Source of the DNA: Strigamia acuminata
Lineage: Eukaryota > Arthropoda > Chilopoda > Geophilomorpha > Linotaeniidae
Direction of reading: 5' to 3'
NCBI GenBank assembly: GCA_949358305.1
Contig: OX442321.1
Span: 5,791,605 to 5,855,604, forward strand
Length of the DNA stretch: 64,000 nucleotides
Of this stretch, positions 24,641-36,404 are shown piece by piece (position 1 is the first letter of the stretch; each line of letters begins with the position of its first letter). A model generated the notes under the pieces. That model saw only the letters and a program-made list of their open reading frames with translations, was not told the origin of the DNA and searched no databases. Position numbers and translations under genes: made by a program.

Positions 24641-25255
24641 AATCTGAAAAATAGTTGAATTTTAACATGAATTTTAATATCAATAATAGTTGAATTTTAG
24701 CGTGAATTTTAATAGGAAAAATAGTTGAATTTTAACATGAATGTTAATAGCAATAATAGTTGAATTTTAGCGTGAATTTTAATAGGAAAAATAGTTGAAT
24801 TTTAACGTAAAAAATAGTTGATTTTTAACGTGAAAAATAGTTGAATTTTAACGTGAAAAATAGTTGAATTTCAACGTGCAAAATAGTTGAATTTCAACGT
24901 GAAAAATAGTTGAATTTTAACGTGAAAAATAGTTGAATTTTAACCTTAAAAATAGTTGAATTTTAACGTTAAAAATAGATAAATTTTTACGTAAAAAATA
25001 GTTGAATTTTAACGTGAAAAATAGTTGAATTTTAATGTTAAAAATAGTTGAATTTTAACGTGAAAAAATGGTTGAATTTTAATGTTAAAAATGGTTGAAT
25101 TTTAACGTTAAAAATAGTTGAATTTTAACGTTAAAAATAGTTGAATTTTAACGTTAAAAATAGATAAATTTTTACGTAAAAAATAGTTGAATTTTAACGT
25201 GAATTTTAATAGGAAAAATAGTTGAATTTCTTTTGAATTTCAACATGAAAAATTG
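24641..25255. repeat. 23-bp array
   Basis: The unit is ATAGTTGAATTTTAACGTG followed by AAAA. This 23-bp period is the clearest exception to the 10.5-bp rule of the other arrays. G/T-rich sequence precedes it from 24231. Confidence 0.95.
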
Positions 25256-25379
25256 TACATTTCAGTCTAGAAATGAACGCTCGTAGAGCAGAAGAGCGTG
25301 GATGTTCCCTCGTTTATTCCCACAAACCGAATAAAAAATATTCGGAACCTGCCGGAACCGGTACCAAAAAATCGGTTGA

Positions 25380-26070
25380 ACTGACGTCACATTAGCGCTG
25401 TTCGAAACAGCAAATCGATGCAAGTATCGAGAGCATCAACCCTTTCCCTCCCGACGTCCACGTGTCGACGCTTGCAATGCATCGCACGGCTCGAGTTCGT
25501 GGACCCGATCCCAGCGATGCCGATCTCGTTTACATGGAGATGGCGTTCTTCCGGTGGCCTCGCGCCACCCACGGCGCCAACCCTGCGCGTCTCACCCCGC
25601 GGTGATGGAAGGGAAAGGGAGGCGACTCGAGGGGAGCAACGCCGAGCGGCCACTTCTCTGTGCTGACCGCCTGGGTGCGTTCCAAATGGGTCACCCGTGG
25701 TTCGAAGAGTGAGGGGCCTCCTGCCAGCGTCCAATCAAATTACTCCCCCGCCAGATTTCATTTCCGGCTCGCGACCGACCGCGGTGTGAGCACGTGCAAT
25801 CAGGCAACGCCCTTCGTCTCGCGTCTCATAAAACGCCGCAGAAATTTGGGTGTAGGGGAGAGGAAACGCGAGCGAGAGCGCGAAGGGGAAGAAGGGAAAT
25901 TGGGAAGAGAGGAAGGGACGAGAAGAGCGAGAGAGAGAGAGAGCATATCCATAAAAGCGAAACGTCAAGGGACGCGACGCGAGTTGGACGCTGGGCAATC
26001 GACTAGGGCGTTCCGAACAACTCCCACGCGATCCGCCTCTTCCCTTGTGGCAGGAAATGCTTCGTTGTAA
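25380..26070. other. CpG-rich block 16
   Basis: A CRE lies at 25382-25389 and a GA-rich segment at 25850-25945. A (GT)n run follows at 26090-26107. Confidence 0.4.
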
Positions 26071-26244
26071 TGAGTTTGTGAAGGCTGCATGTGTGTGTGT
26101 GTGTGTGGAAAGGAAAGTTTCATATTTCGCATTCTTTTATTTCTTTTTTACACTTTTCGCGCGTAAATAATTGACGAAAACAAAGGTCGAAGTGGGGGAA
26201 GTGCGGGGAAGGCGGTGCAGGATTACCGAATAGGCAGAGTAGGC

Positions 26245-26570
26245 ATTACGCAATGGCGGACTGGGTCTATAAACATCGATCGTCGGGACACAAAGGGAGC
26301 CTAGCCACGACTGCGAAACCCTGCAAATAATATCGCAACTTCGGCCGTGTTTTTAACGAAACTTTTAGCACTTTGCGATAATAATTTCTTCTTGAATGCA
26401 AACAGAAATATCAGCACGAGGGGCCCCACGGGGTCCCACGGGGACAGACTGACCGATGGGCCCCTTGCCTTAAAGGGGCCCCGCGACAACAGGTCAGGAA
26501 AAAAATTACACTTTCGTATATTGTTTGCGAAAGGTGTAGTGGGTCCCCAGATTTCCCCCGACTAGGGGCC
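26245..26570. repeat. Repeat debris with GGGCCCC segments
   Basis: GATAATAATTTCTTCTTGAA and the following AGAAATATCAGC near 26378-26415 recur at 33058-33095. GGGGCCCC-type palindromes follow at 26420-26480. This is probably a decayed transposon. Confidence 0.5.
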
Positions 26571-26576
26571 CTTGCG

Positions 26577-27590
26577 TGGGGCCTTTGGGGGAGGGAGGGT
26601 GCGAAAAAGTTTTGAAAATTCGGAAGAGTTGGAGGGGTGAGGATAAAAAAAGAGGCAGCGTTGGCGTTTATCACTTTGACACGTATGGAAGAGACGAACG
26701 TCGAGGGAGGGAGAGGCGAGCGCAAGAAAATGGAGGTGGGGGGGCGAGGGGGGGCGGGGGTACACGGATGGGAAAGAGAGACGCGCGCGCGGCATTCAGG
26801 TTTCGTTCATTCTGTGGCAGGGGGAACGAGGAGCGCGGTGCCCGGCAGCCAGGGCGTCTCTATCGAACGGCGCGTTTAATTCCGCCTTGCATCCTGGCAC
26901 GCCCTCTAGTCGACGGGATGGGATGGGAGGGCGAAGAGGGAAAGAGAGAACGACGAACACACGGTGCCGCCAGCCAGAGCCTCGATATGGCGAACGAGTC
27001 TGTTGACAGCAGATGGGAGGACGCGATGAGCAAACGGCGACCGACGATCGCAAAAGTCGAGTGTGCGACGCCGGTTTGAAGTGTGTGTGTGGGAGGAAGG
27101 GCGCGACGTGTGGAGGAACGCTGAGGAACGCGCGCCGAACCTCCCTTGCGGTCAACCAGTTGACCAAAACGTATTCTCGTAAGAAACGCGCGTGTCTGAA
27201 TTTTCGCCGCCCTTCGGTTGATCGCGGCACCGCTCGAACGTGCATTTCATTTCGATGACGTTGCCGTTCGTTTCCCCTCAGCGTTCCCTCGTTTCGTTTC
27301 GTTTCGTTTCTCCCCCTCGTTTCGTTGTAACGAGGGTGGAGTTTGTACACCCCGATCGGTTGGCTGCGTTTGCGAATGGATTCGTCCGTGGACAACGAGC
27401 AGGCGAACACCTCGAGGGATCCTGGTCGAGAGAGCGTGTCTCTCTTGTCAGGGGTCGTTGTGTGGAGGTCGCAGCCGTTGCTAGGCGACAGATGGCAACG
27501 ACGTGAGTGTCATCCAATTACTCTCGCCATCGAGTCGGTGCGTGGTAAACATCTTCCAAACTCAGACCACGACGCCTAATTACAATTTTC
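26577..27590. other. CpG-rich block 17
   Basis: G-rich at 26580-26780 and CpG-rich throughout, with (GTTTC)n at 27291-27310 and the X-box at 27477. Confidence 0.45.
27477..27489. promoter_or_regulatory. X-box-like site GTTGCTAGGCGAC
   Basis: It differs from the site at 19449 by a single base. Confidence 0.4.
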
Positions 27591-28010
27591 CTGTCCCACC
27601 CTTCGGTTTTTTTAGCCCTGCTTTTTTGGATTTGGGGGTTTTGGTTCTTTTTTTTGGCATTGTTTGCAGTTTTTGCGTGGAGATTTGCGTGGGTTCTGTA
27701 TTTTTTTCGTTCTGGGGCGAAGTTTTGCATTGTTTTTGGTGTTTCTTGTCGAAATTTTGCGGTTTTTATTTTTTTTTTATTGGATTTTGCATTGTTTGCT
27801 GATTTTTTTTTTATTAATCTTCGCACTTGTTTCCCTTTGTGCGCTGAAATTTTGCATTGTTTCGCATTTTTTCATCAAATTTTTTTTTTCTTTTAAGAAA
27901 CTTTTTCCATCTAAATTGTTTCTCCATTGTTTCATTAAATTATTCGTCTTTTGCGTTGAAATTTTGCTTTGTTCTTTTTTCCATACGAAAAATTTCGTAC
28001 TTTTTCCTAA

Positions 28011-28665
28011 TTTTGCACTTATTTCGTCTTCTTTCCCATTTTTCACCTCAATTTCCCACTTTTTCTCATTTTTCCATCCAAATTTCGCACTTTTTCCTTA
28101 TTTTTCATCCAAATTTTCCACTTTTTTCCATTTTTCCATCCAAATTTCCCACTTTTTCTCATTTTTCTATCCAAATTTTCCACTTTTCCCCATTTTTCCA
28201 TCCAAATTTCGTAATTATTCCCCATTTTTTATCCCAATTTCCCACTTTTCTCCATTTTCCCATCCAAATTTCCCACTTTTCCTCATTTTCCATCCAAATT
28301 TCCCACTTTTTCCCATCTTTCCATCCAAATTTCTCATTTTTCCCCATTTTTCATCCCAATTTCCAACTTTTTTCCATTTTTCCATCCAAATTTCCTACTT
28401 TTTCCCCATTTTTCATCCCAATTTCCCACTTTTTCCCATTTTTCCATCCAAATTTCGTACTTTTCCCCCAATTTTCATCCCAATTTCCCACTTTTCCCCA
28501 TTTTTCTATCCAAATTCGTACTTTTTCCCCATTTTTCATCCCAATTTCCCACTTTTCCCCATTTTTCTATCCAAATTCGTACTTTTTCCCCATTTTTCAT
28601 CCCAATTTCCCACTTTTTCCCATTTTTCCATCCAAATCTCCTACTTTTTCCCCATTTTTATGTTT
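28011..28665. repeat. 30-31-bp pyrimidine-rich array
   Basis: Units of TTTTTCCATCCAAATTTCCC followed by ACTTTTTCCC repeat about 21 times. G is nearly absent from the + strand, except in scattered TTTCGTACTT variants. The left flank 27591-27850 is G/T-rich. The 344-codon frame across it is a by-product of the repeat. Confidence 0.95.
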
Positions 28666-28749
28666 TTTCTTCTTTTTTATTCCACTACGTTGATCTGAAT
28701 CTCAGTTTTTTTTTCTCTCTTTTTCTTTTTTTCTTTTTTTCTTTCTTCA

Positions 28750-29060
28750 CGGCGCAGTGTTACTCGGTGTGGTCGTAAATCTCACAGTTGGTTGTAGCGA
28801 GGTCCGATCGGTGGGCGTTATCTGAACGCGCGATCGACTGCTAGTGCCGCGAGCGAGGCGCACGCCGCCCTCTCCTCGCTCGATGGGGCGCGCGACGCCG
28901 TCTAATCCTGCGGCCGAGGCTCGGCGCCCCGAGGGAAGATGAAAGCGTTCCAGCCGCCAACGCTCAACCACCCTCATCTCCCAACTCCCCTTTACCCCGT
29001 ATCCACCTAACTCGTCGTTTAAAGTGGAACGTCCACTTCTGCAGGTGCCTGCCACGATTT
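28750..29060. other. CpG-rich block 18
   Basis: This short island separates two arrays (28011-28665 and 29261-29925). No gene is seen. Confidence 0.4.
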
Positions 29061-29260
29061 TTAATCGCTGCCCAAAAGAATCAAATAAACAAAACAACTA
29101 TTTTCTCTCTCCGTTTCTTAATTTCACCGCAAGTTGTCGTGGTTCGTGTGTGCAAACTAATAAAATGGCGGATTTTAATAAACAATGACAAGATTTAATT
29201 TTTTAGTTTAAAAAAAAAACATTAGTTTCATGAATATTTACAAATTTCAATTTCTCGAGT

Positions 29261-29925
29261 TTTTCTGCGTTTTCAAATGTTTTCTCACAATTTCTCAAGT
29301 TTTCCTGCTTTTTCTCGCAATTTCTCGCGTTTTCTTGCGTTTTTTCGCCGTTTTCTGGCAATTTCTCGCGTTTTTAAACATTTTCTCACAATTTCTTGCG
29401 TTTTTAAACATTTTCTCACAATTTCTCTCGTTTTTAAACGTTTTCTCACAATTTCTCGCGTTTTCCAACGTTTTTTCGCAATTTCTCGCGTTTTCCAACG
29501 TTTTCTCACAATTTCTCGCGTTTTCCTGCTTTTTCTCGCAATTTCTCGCGTTTTCCAACGTTTTCTCACAATTTCTCGCGTTTTCTTGCGTTTTCTCGCA
29601 ATTTCTCGCGTTTTTAAACGTTTTCTCACAATTTCTCGCGTTTTTAAACGTTTTCTCACAATTTCTCGCGTTTTCAAGCGTTTTCTCACAATTTCTCGCT
29701 TTTTTTCCAACGTTTTCACACAATTTCTCGCATTTTCCTGCTTTTTCTCGCAATTTCTCGCATATTTTTGCGTTTTCTCGCAATTTCTAACAAATTCTCA
29801 CAATTTCACGCAAATTCTCACAATTTCTCGCAATTTCTTTCAATTTCTTTCACTTTCTCGCAATTTCTCGCAATTGCTGTCAATTTCTCGCAATTTCTCA
29901 CACTTTCTCGCGTTTTCTCGCTCGG
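29261..29925. repeat. 10/30-bp decamer array
   Basis: Three decamers, GTTTTCTCAC, AATTTCTCGC and GTTTTCCAAC (variants GTTTTTAAAC, GTTTTCTTGC), alternate with an exact 10-bp step for hundreds of bases, giving a 30-bp higher unit. As 30 is a multiple of three, both strands show spurious long frames. Confidence 0.96.
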
Positions 29926-31230
29926 TTTTATCAAAAAAAATAAATTTACAATTTCTTTTGTCACGCACTCGGTCTCTAACTTCTTCCGGTGTCGTCTATT
30001 TCAGTTGATGTCGTGACTACAACAAACGATCCATTTCCCCCCCATTTTTTGTAATTCAATTTTTAATTTTTAATTTTTTTCCTCTTCTTCCAAGAAAAGA
30101 ATGGATCAAATCAAATATATCAGCGTTCTCTAAGCGTTCTTTAAGCGTTCCCACCACTTTTATTTTTATTCGAACAAAAAAAAAAAAAAAAAAAAAATTT
30201 CTCACTTCTTTGATGCTCTTTTGTTCTTTTCCCCTTCGATTAACCGTGCATGGGCGTTTCCCCGACACTAAATTGGCGTGCCGTTTCTACGCATGCGCAG
30301 CTCGATTTTCCTATGGATCCGCAACTTTTTCCTCCACACATGTTGTCTCTCCTTCCCCGGCATTTGCAGGCATTGAGTGCCGTCCATTTTGCTTTTCCTA
30401 TGGGACTTTAGCCTTCGAATCCCCCTGGACACAGCGCTCGTGTCTCAATTCGACACGAAACGCGCCGTGTTTGTCTTAAAACGCGAAAAGGTCGTGAAAT
30501 GCCTCTGTCTCGCATCCACCAATCCACTCTACGACTAATTGAATTTACAACCGAGTGAGACGCTCGCCGCTCCAAAGGTGTAAAACACCTGACCCAACGT
30601 ACTAAAGACTCCGGCTAAGTGCTCTGCAAAAATGCAAGCTTCATTAACGATAAAATCGATCACACTTCGCCTCGATATTCCCCTCAATTGGTACCATTTT
30701 TTAACGCCAGGATGCACAAACTGGAATTATTTCCAAGTGGTTAAAAAAGTGAATTTTTTTTAATTTCTTTATTTTTTCGTTTGGGAAAAAAGACGAAAAG
30801 AGTCTCGGATTCGACTGTGTGTAGACTATAGCTGGAAACGTGATGATCGATAAAAATGGTTGATCTATATGGAGGGAAAAATAGCGAAAACGGGAAAATA
30901 CGCGAAAATACGTGAAAATTAACGTTTGTTTTGCGAATAAAATATTCTACGCTTGGGTTTATACACGTGCGTGTGTCCAGAGTGTAAATAACGGGTTGAT
31001 AAGCGAGGAAAACGAGATGAAACGCGAAAATTGAGATGTAAAACACGGAAAAGAGAAGCACGATGAAGCCGAATTGTCAAATTTGAAGAAAAGATGTAAA
31101 AATTAGAAATTTTCGTCGTAAATTGGCGAAAAATCGGGTTTTAGTCACTTTTTTACATCGAGTTTGAGTAGAGATGGAGAAATATGGGCGGAAATGTTGA
31201 GTTTAAAGGCGAAAAAAGTCAATCAATTGA
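29926..31230. other. Non-coding, mixed
   Basis: An A/T-rich stretch (30040-30210) precedes a moderately CpG-rich one (30230-30720) with NRF1-like ACGCATGCGCAG at 30289 and AACGCCAG at 30703. Sequence to 31230 is A-rich with repeated GCGAAAA words but no clear array. Confidence 0.4.
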
Positions 31231-32340
31231 TCAGAAATCGATTGTACAAATCCGCGGCTAAGCGGCTGCGCTCGTGTTTACCATTTCTCGGAAGAATGAG
31301 GAGGCTGCCGAGTGTCGACGGGGCGTCGTCTATCGATCGACGCGTGGGCGAGCGTCTGCTTGTTAGGCGGGTAGCCAGGTGCGGCTCGTTATCAGCCCGC
31401 AGGCGGTGCCTCTCCCCCACACCCAATATGCGGTGGCGAAAGACCGACAAATGAGAACTCCCTCAGTTTTCGACTCAAAGGGTTGAAAACTCGAAACAAA
31501 ACCAACTAAACCCCCAAAATTCCACCCAAAAATAAAAATTTTATTCAACAAAAAATAATTAAAAAAATAAATAACTGGAACGCAAAAATTTTTTTTTTTT
31601 TATTTCCAAAAAAAAAAAAATGGCGAAATTGGAACGCGAAAATTTGTCACGGTTCTTTTATTCGGGTTCATTTATATTCCGCCCCTTATTCGGTCTCCCC
31701 CTGGTGGGGAGGGGGAAAATAGAGTGGGGGGAGGGAGTTTTTTTTTTTAAAGGAAAAAAAAAAAAAAAAAAAACGCTAATCTCGGCCATTTTGGATTCCT
31801 CGTGATTGCCTCCGCGCACTCGGCAGATAACGCCCACCTCCACTCGCACCCTTCTCTCTCGCGCTGCTGTCGGCCCCGGTCACGCGAGGCCATCCTCGCC
31901 ACGATCGGCGGAGCGCGGCCGCTGGCGCCTTGCCAAGCACTCGCACTCCACCCTCCACTTTTCTCCTGTTCCACCCTCCATTCGGAGTTGAAGGGGAACG
32001 ACTGAGGACAGACGCTGCCCACAAAACGCCAAACTTGACACCGTTTTACGGCCAAGGCGGAGGAGGCCTAAGCTCGCGATTTTATTTTTACGTCTCGAAT
32101 TTTACTTTTATTTATTTCGTCGTCTTTTTTTTTTTAAGCCCGAGCGTTATGTGCGTTCAAAGTTTCTGTTTGTGTAGTTTCGTTCATTTACCCATAATGC
32201 CCCTGTATAATATGTATATCCTGTTGTTCATCCATTATTAAACCTAACTCAAATCCAATTCTAAAAACTGCGATTAAAATCCCTTCGTTTTTATCGCTAG
32301 CTTTCGACACATTTTTCCTTTTACCCGCGCTCTCTGGTGG
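31231..32340. other. CpG-rich blocks 19-20
   Basis: Two CpG-rich parts (31231-31440, 31780-32060) flank an A/T-rich middle with C/A bias (31480-31540) and a G-rich run (31690-31737). No coding sequence is recognised. Confidence 0.4.
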
Positions 32341-32493
32341 TGTAGGCTTCACCTGCAAGCATTGTATTAATCGGAAGTTCGATCACGAACCAAGGACAAC
32401 GTGGACACGTATCCGTGTGTTATTTCCTATTGATTCGTTGTTCCGTGCGCTGATTGGATGACAGCAATCACGTGTCATGCATTGCTTGCCAGC

Positions 32494-32591
32494 TAAGCAT
32501 GTTTGTTACGTGTTGTCATCCCAGAATACAGTGCGGCTATATATTAAGTGGCGCCAACGGTGGCAAAACGCACCGAACATGTGGATAAGTG
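32494..32591 (+). repeat. Dispersed repeat, copy 2
   Basis: It pairs with 23254-23350. The shared segment GGTGGCAAAAC is also echoed by GGTGGCAAAA near 42505. Confidence 0.7.
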
Positions 32592-32677
32592 TCCATTATC
32601 CTTTGTTCAAGGTTCTATGTGCGGCAGCCATTTTGAATCGGGTTTACAAACCAAAAGTAGGCAGTATGGCCTCTAGG

Positions 32678-32760
32678 CAGGGCCGGATTATCCATTGGGC
32701 AAGGCGGGCAACCTGCCCAGGGCCCCCGAAGCTCACGGGCCCCAGACCCAGGCCTCACTC
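32678..32760 (+). mobile_element. hAT-like terminal fragment
   Basis: CAGGGCCGGATTA followed by CAACCTGCCCAGGGCCCCC resembles the start of a widespread animal hAT-type non-autonomous family. I do not see the matching right end, so it is probably a fragment. Confidence 0.5.
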
Positions 32761-32829
32761 CAGGCCAGTATTTTATTATGTATTCTGCGTTTCAAAAGAT
32801 GGATTGCTAAGGGCCCTGCCTATTGGTGC

Positions 32830-33545
32830 GTTGTGACTTTGGGGTCGTAATTACACAATAAATAAAGACCGTAATACCTGTGGGACGTTTCAGTCTATTG
32901 ATGATGTAATATTCATAAAGAGAAGGGTTAATTTTTGTAATTTTTGTAATTTTTGTAATTTTTGTATTTTTCAGGCCACTCGAAACATCGGGAAACGAAT
33001 CCTCGCTGAAACTCGCCGCTGCAACAAGGTTTGTTCTTTTTGTTTTTCCAGTTTTCGATGATAATTTCTTCCTGAATGCGAGCAGAAATATCAGCGCAAG
33101 GTGCGCAGAAAGAATAGAAACGCTGAGTACGGTAAAAACAGAACCTATCGAAGGTTTCCAAGCGTATTTTGCGTAAAAAAAAATTAAAAAAATTGTTTTT
33201 CTTTTTTAACGCAATCTATTTGATGCTTTTGTTGCGTTCGAACAACCGAAAACATTAAATTTATCGCTGCAACTGCACAAAAACCCGACGATTTTAACAT
33301 CCCCTTATTGATTTATCATCCCACTTAATATCTCAACATTTTAATTTGTCATTGTCTTCAAAACCCAACAACTTTCCTACACAACAACTTTCAAAAAAAC
33401 CAAAAAAAAAATAAAACCCCAACAACAAAACAACAATTCATCAACACAATCTCAACCATCTTCCCATCTTCGATTCGCGACGCCATAAAACGCTCCAAAT
33501 CGACACCTAAAGAAAAAAAAAACGCAAAAAAATGGAAATTTGTCG
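32830..33545. other. A/T-rich region with a C/A flank
   Basis: TTTTGTAA is repeated about five times at 32934-32965. The stretch 33058-33095 repeats part of 26378-26415. Bases 33241-33480 are C/A-rich. Confidence 0.45.
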
Positions 33546-33888
33546 CATAGCAGCATGCTAATTGAGGCGGGCTTTAATCCCTCGCCCATGAAACGCACAT
33601 CGACGAAACGCAGCTGCACCTCGACCTGCAACGTGAATTAGACAGAAAGTTTGCGCGCGACGATCACCATAGCAACGGGGCTGTATGTGTGGACTCTGCG
33701 TGTCCTCTCGTGTCGCTCGGGGCGACAGGCAATGCAAGAGAGAGAGAGAGAGAGAGAGAAGGGGTGGTGGAAGGGTGGAAGGGCGGATTGAGAGAGAGAG
33801 AGAGAGACAGACGCGTTCACGCACGCGCTCGCTGGCATTCCAGATAATGAACCGCGAACGCAGGCCGGAACGGGTCGATAGGAGGTCG

Positions 33889-33902
33889 GTCGCCATGGCA
33901 AT
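33889..33902. promoter_or_regulatory. X-box-like site GTCGCCATGGCAAT
   Basis: This is an imperfect RFX palindrome 235 bases left of a second one. Confidence 0.3.
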
Positions 33903-34043
33903 CCCACTAGAGTGAATGAGAAGCGGCACGTGCTTTCAACTCACGCGCTCGCCCAACCACTCTCGATAATAACAGGGCCATCATAACAGCACCGGCTCCA
34001 GACCTCGTTACCACGACGCAGCGCGCACCCCGCGTTCGTTCGT

Positions 34044-34074
<31 letters not shown>

Positions 34075-34136
34075 CTCATCACGCAAAAATGTTTTAATAG
34101 TCAACGAGCAGCGAGACGGATGCAGGTGTGGACACG

Positions 34137-34150
34137 GTTTCCATGGTAAC
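34137..34150. promoter_or_regulatory. X-box-like site GTTTCCATGGTAAC
   Basis: This near-perfect X-box matches the classical GTTNCCATGGNAAC form. Confidence 0.45.
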
Positions 34151-34200
34151 GCAGCATCAATTTGCATCCGCCTCGTTAATTGTCTCATGCCACTGTTTCC

Positions 34201-35020
34201 TCGTCGCGTTTCCTCTCTCTAATCAACGCCTCCATTTTTTTTTTTTTTTAATTTTTTAAAAACAGTTTTTTTTTCATTTTTGATGCAATTGGGGGGGGGG
34301 GTTGCCACCATTTTTTTTTTTTTTTTGGTGTTTTTGGTGGACTTAGGTTCGCGTTTTGCACGCGTCGTTGGCAATTACGCGGTAATTTAATCCGAACTAG
34401 GAGAAATCGTGCCGCCCTTCACGTGGCGCACTTCCGGCGATGACGAATGAGGTGCACGCCACGCGACCACTACAATGGCGGGGGGAAAGAGACGGTCCTC
34501 TAATTAAATAGTGGCTTCGGGACATACCGTCGCAACCATACAATTCCGCGCGCAGTAAAGAAAATTTCTGATTGACGTTCAGTGTGAAAGAAAGTCATTT
34601 TTCATGCTTCGCGTCGAATCCTGGTGTCTGTAGCCGCGGAAAAGTGCTACTGTGTGGTCTGAATTTCATATCGTTTGTTGGATGTCGTCGGCAATTCAGC
34701 ATTTCGTGGAAAACTCTCGTTCCCCGAGTTGTTTTCGGGAGAAAAACGAGAAAAACGAGCAAAAATTGAAATTTGGCGCAAAAAGTGAAGTAAAAAGTCT
34801 TAATAATAATAGACGTGCAAATTTGGGGGATAAATTAAGCATTTGGTAAAGTACTGGCTGACCCGCTGCGTGAAAATAAAGTTTGAAATGAATATTTTAG
34901 TGCGTTTGTCAATGTTTTTTTGCGATTAGATTCGTTTGGCGTGTGTGGTTTGCATTTTAATAAACGTTTGTGTTGCTTTTTCGGCTCGAACTGCGTGTAA
35001 AATGTCGATTTTTGAATTAA
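34201..35020. other. G/T-biased non-coding stretch
   Basis: Runs of T and a run of ten G (34291-34300) precede moderately CpG-rich sequence at 34370-34560. The rest is T/G-rich with no recognised gene. A YY1-like ACAATGGCGG lies at about 34471. Confidence 0.4.
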
Positions 35021-35467
35021 TAGAACGTGTGGGTTATTTTCAGCGATTTCGGTGGAAATGATCGCTTGATTCCTACTAGAATAATTGTTCGTTATTCCAG
35101 AAGGAAATTTATTCTTCGTTTTTTTTTATATTTTGGTGAAAATAAAAGTCTGATTTGGTTTACTAAGTGATTAATTTAAAACAAAATGAAAAACATTTAA
35201 AATTAACAAAATAAGAGCATAGTTTTTTTTTTAAAATTACATTTGAGTATGGAATATTTTATTTATTTTATTTTATTTATATTTTATACTCAAATTTAAT
35301 TTTAAAAAAAAATATGCTTTTATTTTGTTAATTTTAAATTTTAAATGTTTTTCATTTTGTTTTATATTAATCACTTAGTAAACCAAATCAGATTTTTTTT
35401 TCATCAAAATAAAAAAAAAACGAAAAATATATTTTCTTCTGGGATAACGAACAATTATTTTAGTAGG

Positions 35468-35505
<38 letters not shown>

Positions 35506-35600
35506 TTTCAAACACTCTAATGGAGTAAATACAGTGTGGAAAAAAATTAGGCGATCATTTCCACAGAAATCGGTGAAAATAGCCCATACGTTTATTTCCA
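35021..35600. mobile_element. Long inverted repeat (foldback element)
   Basis: Bases 35021-35250 and 35286-35600 are inverted copies. For example GATTTGGTTTACTAAGTGAT at 35153 is mirrored by ATCACTTAGTAAACCAAATC at 35370, and GTTCGTTATTCCAG is mirrored by CTGGGATAACGAAC. A (TTTA)n expansion interrupts the right arm at 35469-35503. The loop is only about 35 bases, so the strand could form a long hairpin. Confidence 0.85.
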
Positions 35601-35685
35601 CCAATTTCTATAATAATTTCTACCGAAATCAGTAAAAATAGCCCCTACGTCTATTTCCACCAATACCAAAATCGATGGAAATACA
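35570..35685 (+). repeat. Two-copy tandem repeat at the foldback edge
   Basis: AAATAGCCC followed by TACGT and TATTTCCACCAAT occurs twice about 57 bases apart. Confidence 0.6.
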
Positions 35686-35869
35686 GAGAAGGAATTTTTT
35701 TGTATTTTGGCAATTTGGAGACCAAAAAGTGGAATTACGGTCAGCAAAAATTGCGTATCGATTTTTCAAAACTTTTTTTTCAATTAACGCACTGATTACA
35801 CGATAACAGAACAAAACAAATAATAATCAGGTGCAGGCCTGACGCCCCCTTCAATCGCCTCCATTTTTA

Positions 35870-36026
35870 ACGATTTTTAGCGATAAATCAGCGTAGCGTT
35901 ATAGAAAAAAACTAGCGTAGCTTTAGCGTAAAATAGCTACATTTTTTTAAGTTGATGTAGTTTTAGCGATAAATCGCTATTTTTACAAAAGTAGCTTTAG
36001 CGTAGCGAGAGTTTTCCCCATCACTG
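35870..36026 (-). mobile_element. Probable hAT-type end with AGCGTAGC motifs
   Basis: Read on the minus strand it begins CAGTGATGGGGAAAA at 36026 and then repeats CTACGCTAAAGCTAC-like words. I find only one end. Confidence 0.4.
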
Positions 36027-36299
36027 CGTTTAATAAATATTCGCGCATGCGCAGTTTTTTTTAAAAAAGTGTATTGGTCATGGGGGGTGGGGGAGGTTGG
36101 ATGTTTTCTGAAAAATTTAGTTTTGTATTGATGGTGGTCGAATGGGTGTGGGGAATAAAAATAAATAAATAAATATAAATATCAATTTCGGAAATTCCAA
36201 AAAAATTCGGTTTTTTGGTGTCCTCAATGTTTTTACGCACTATTTTCCCTGAATTGTACACTAAGAGAAATAAAACGTACAATACTTAAATTTACACTA

Positions 36300-36386
36300 T
36301 AGCAGCATTCAAAAAGTCTGGTACTTGTGTTGGTTTTGCTATCATCACAAAACAAAAACACAAACACGACTTTTTGAATGCAACTA
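36300..36386. mobile_element. Short MITE with GCATTCAAAAAGTC ends
   Basis: GCATTCAAAAAGTC at 36305-36318 and its complement at 36368-36381 bound a small hairpin rich in TTGTG/CACAA words. The ends resemble those of the elements at 50596 and 50834. Confidence 0.6.
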
Positions 36387-36404
36387 AAGTTTAATTTTTT
36401 TCTA

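Larger units (their letters stand above)
33546..34200. other. CpG-rich block 21
   Basis: It has GA runs at 33737-33760 and 33789-33807, a long (TTCG)n at about 34037-34070, and two X-boxes. Confidence 0.5.

Noticed and set aside
27664-28698. 344-codon frame on the + strand
   Set aside because: It runs through the 30-31-bp pyrimidine-rich array and translates to repetitive FPxF/SHFS-type sequence; the overlapping +1 frame is just as long. It is a by-product of the repeat.
29277-30008. 243-codon frame (and long antisense frames) over the decamer array
   Set aside because: A 30-bp unit keeps all frames open on both strands. There is no family resemblance and no splice or start context.
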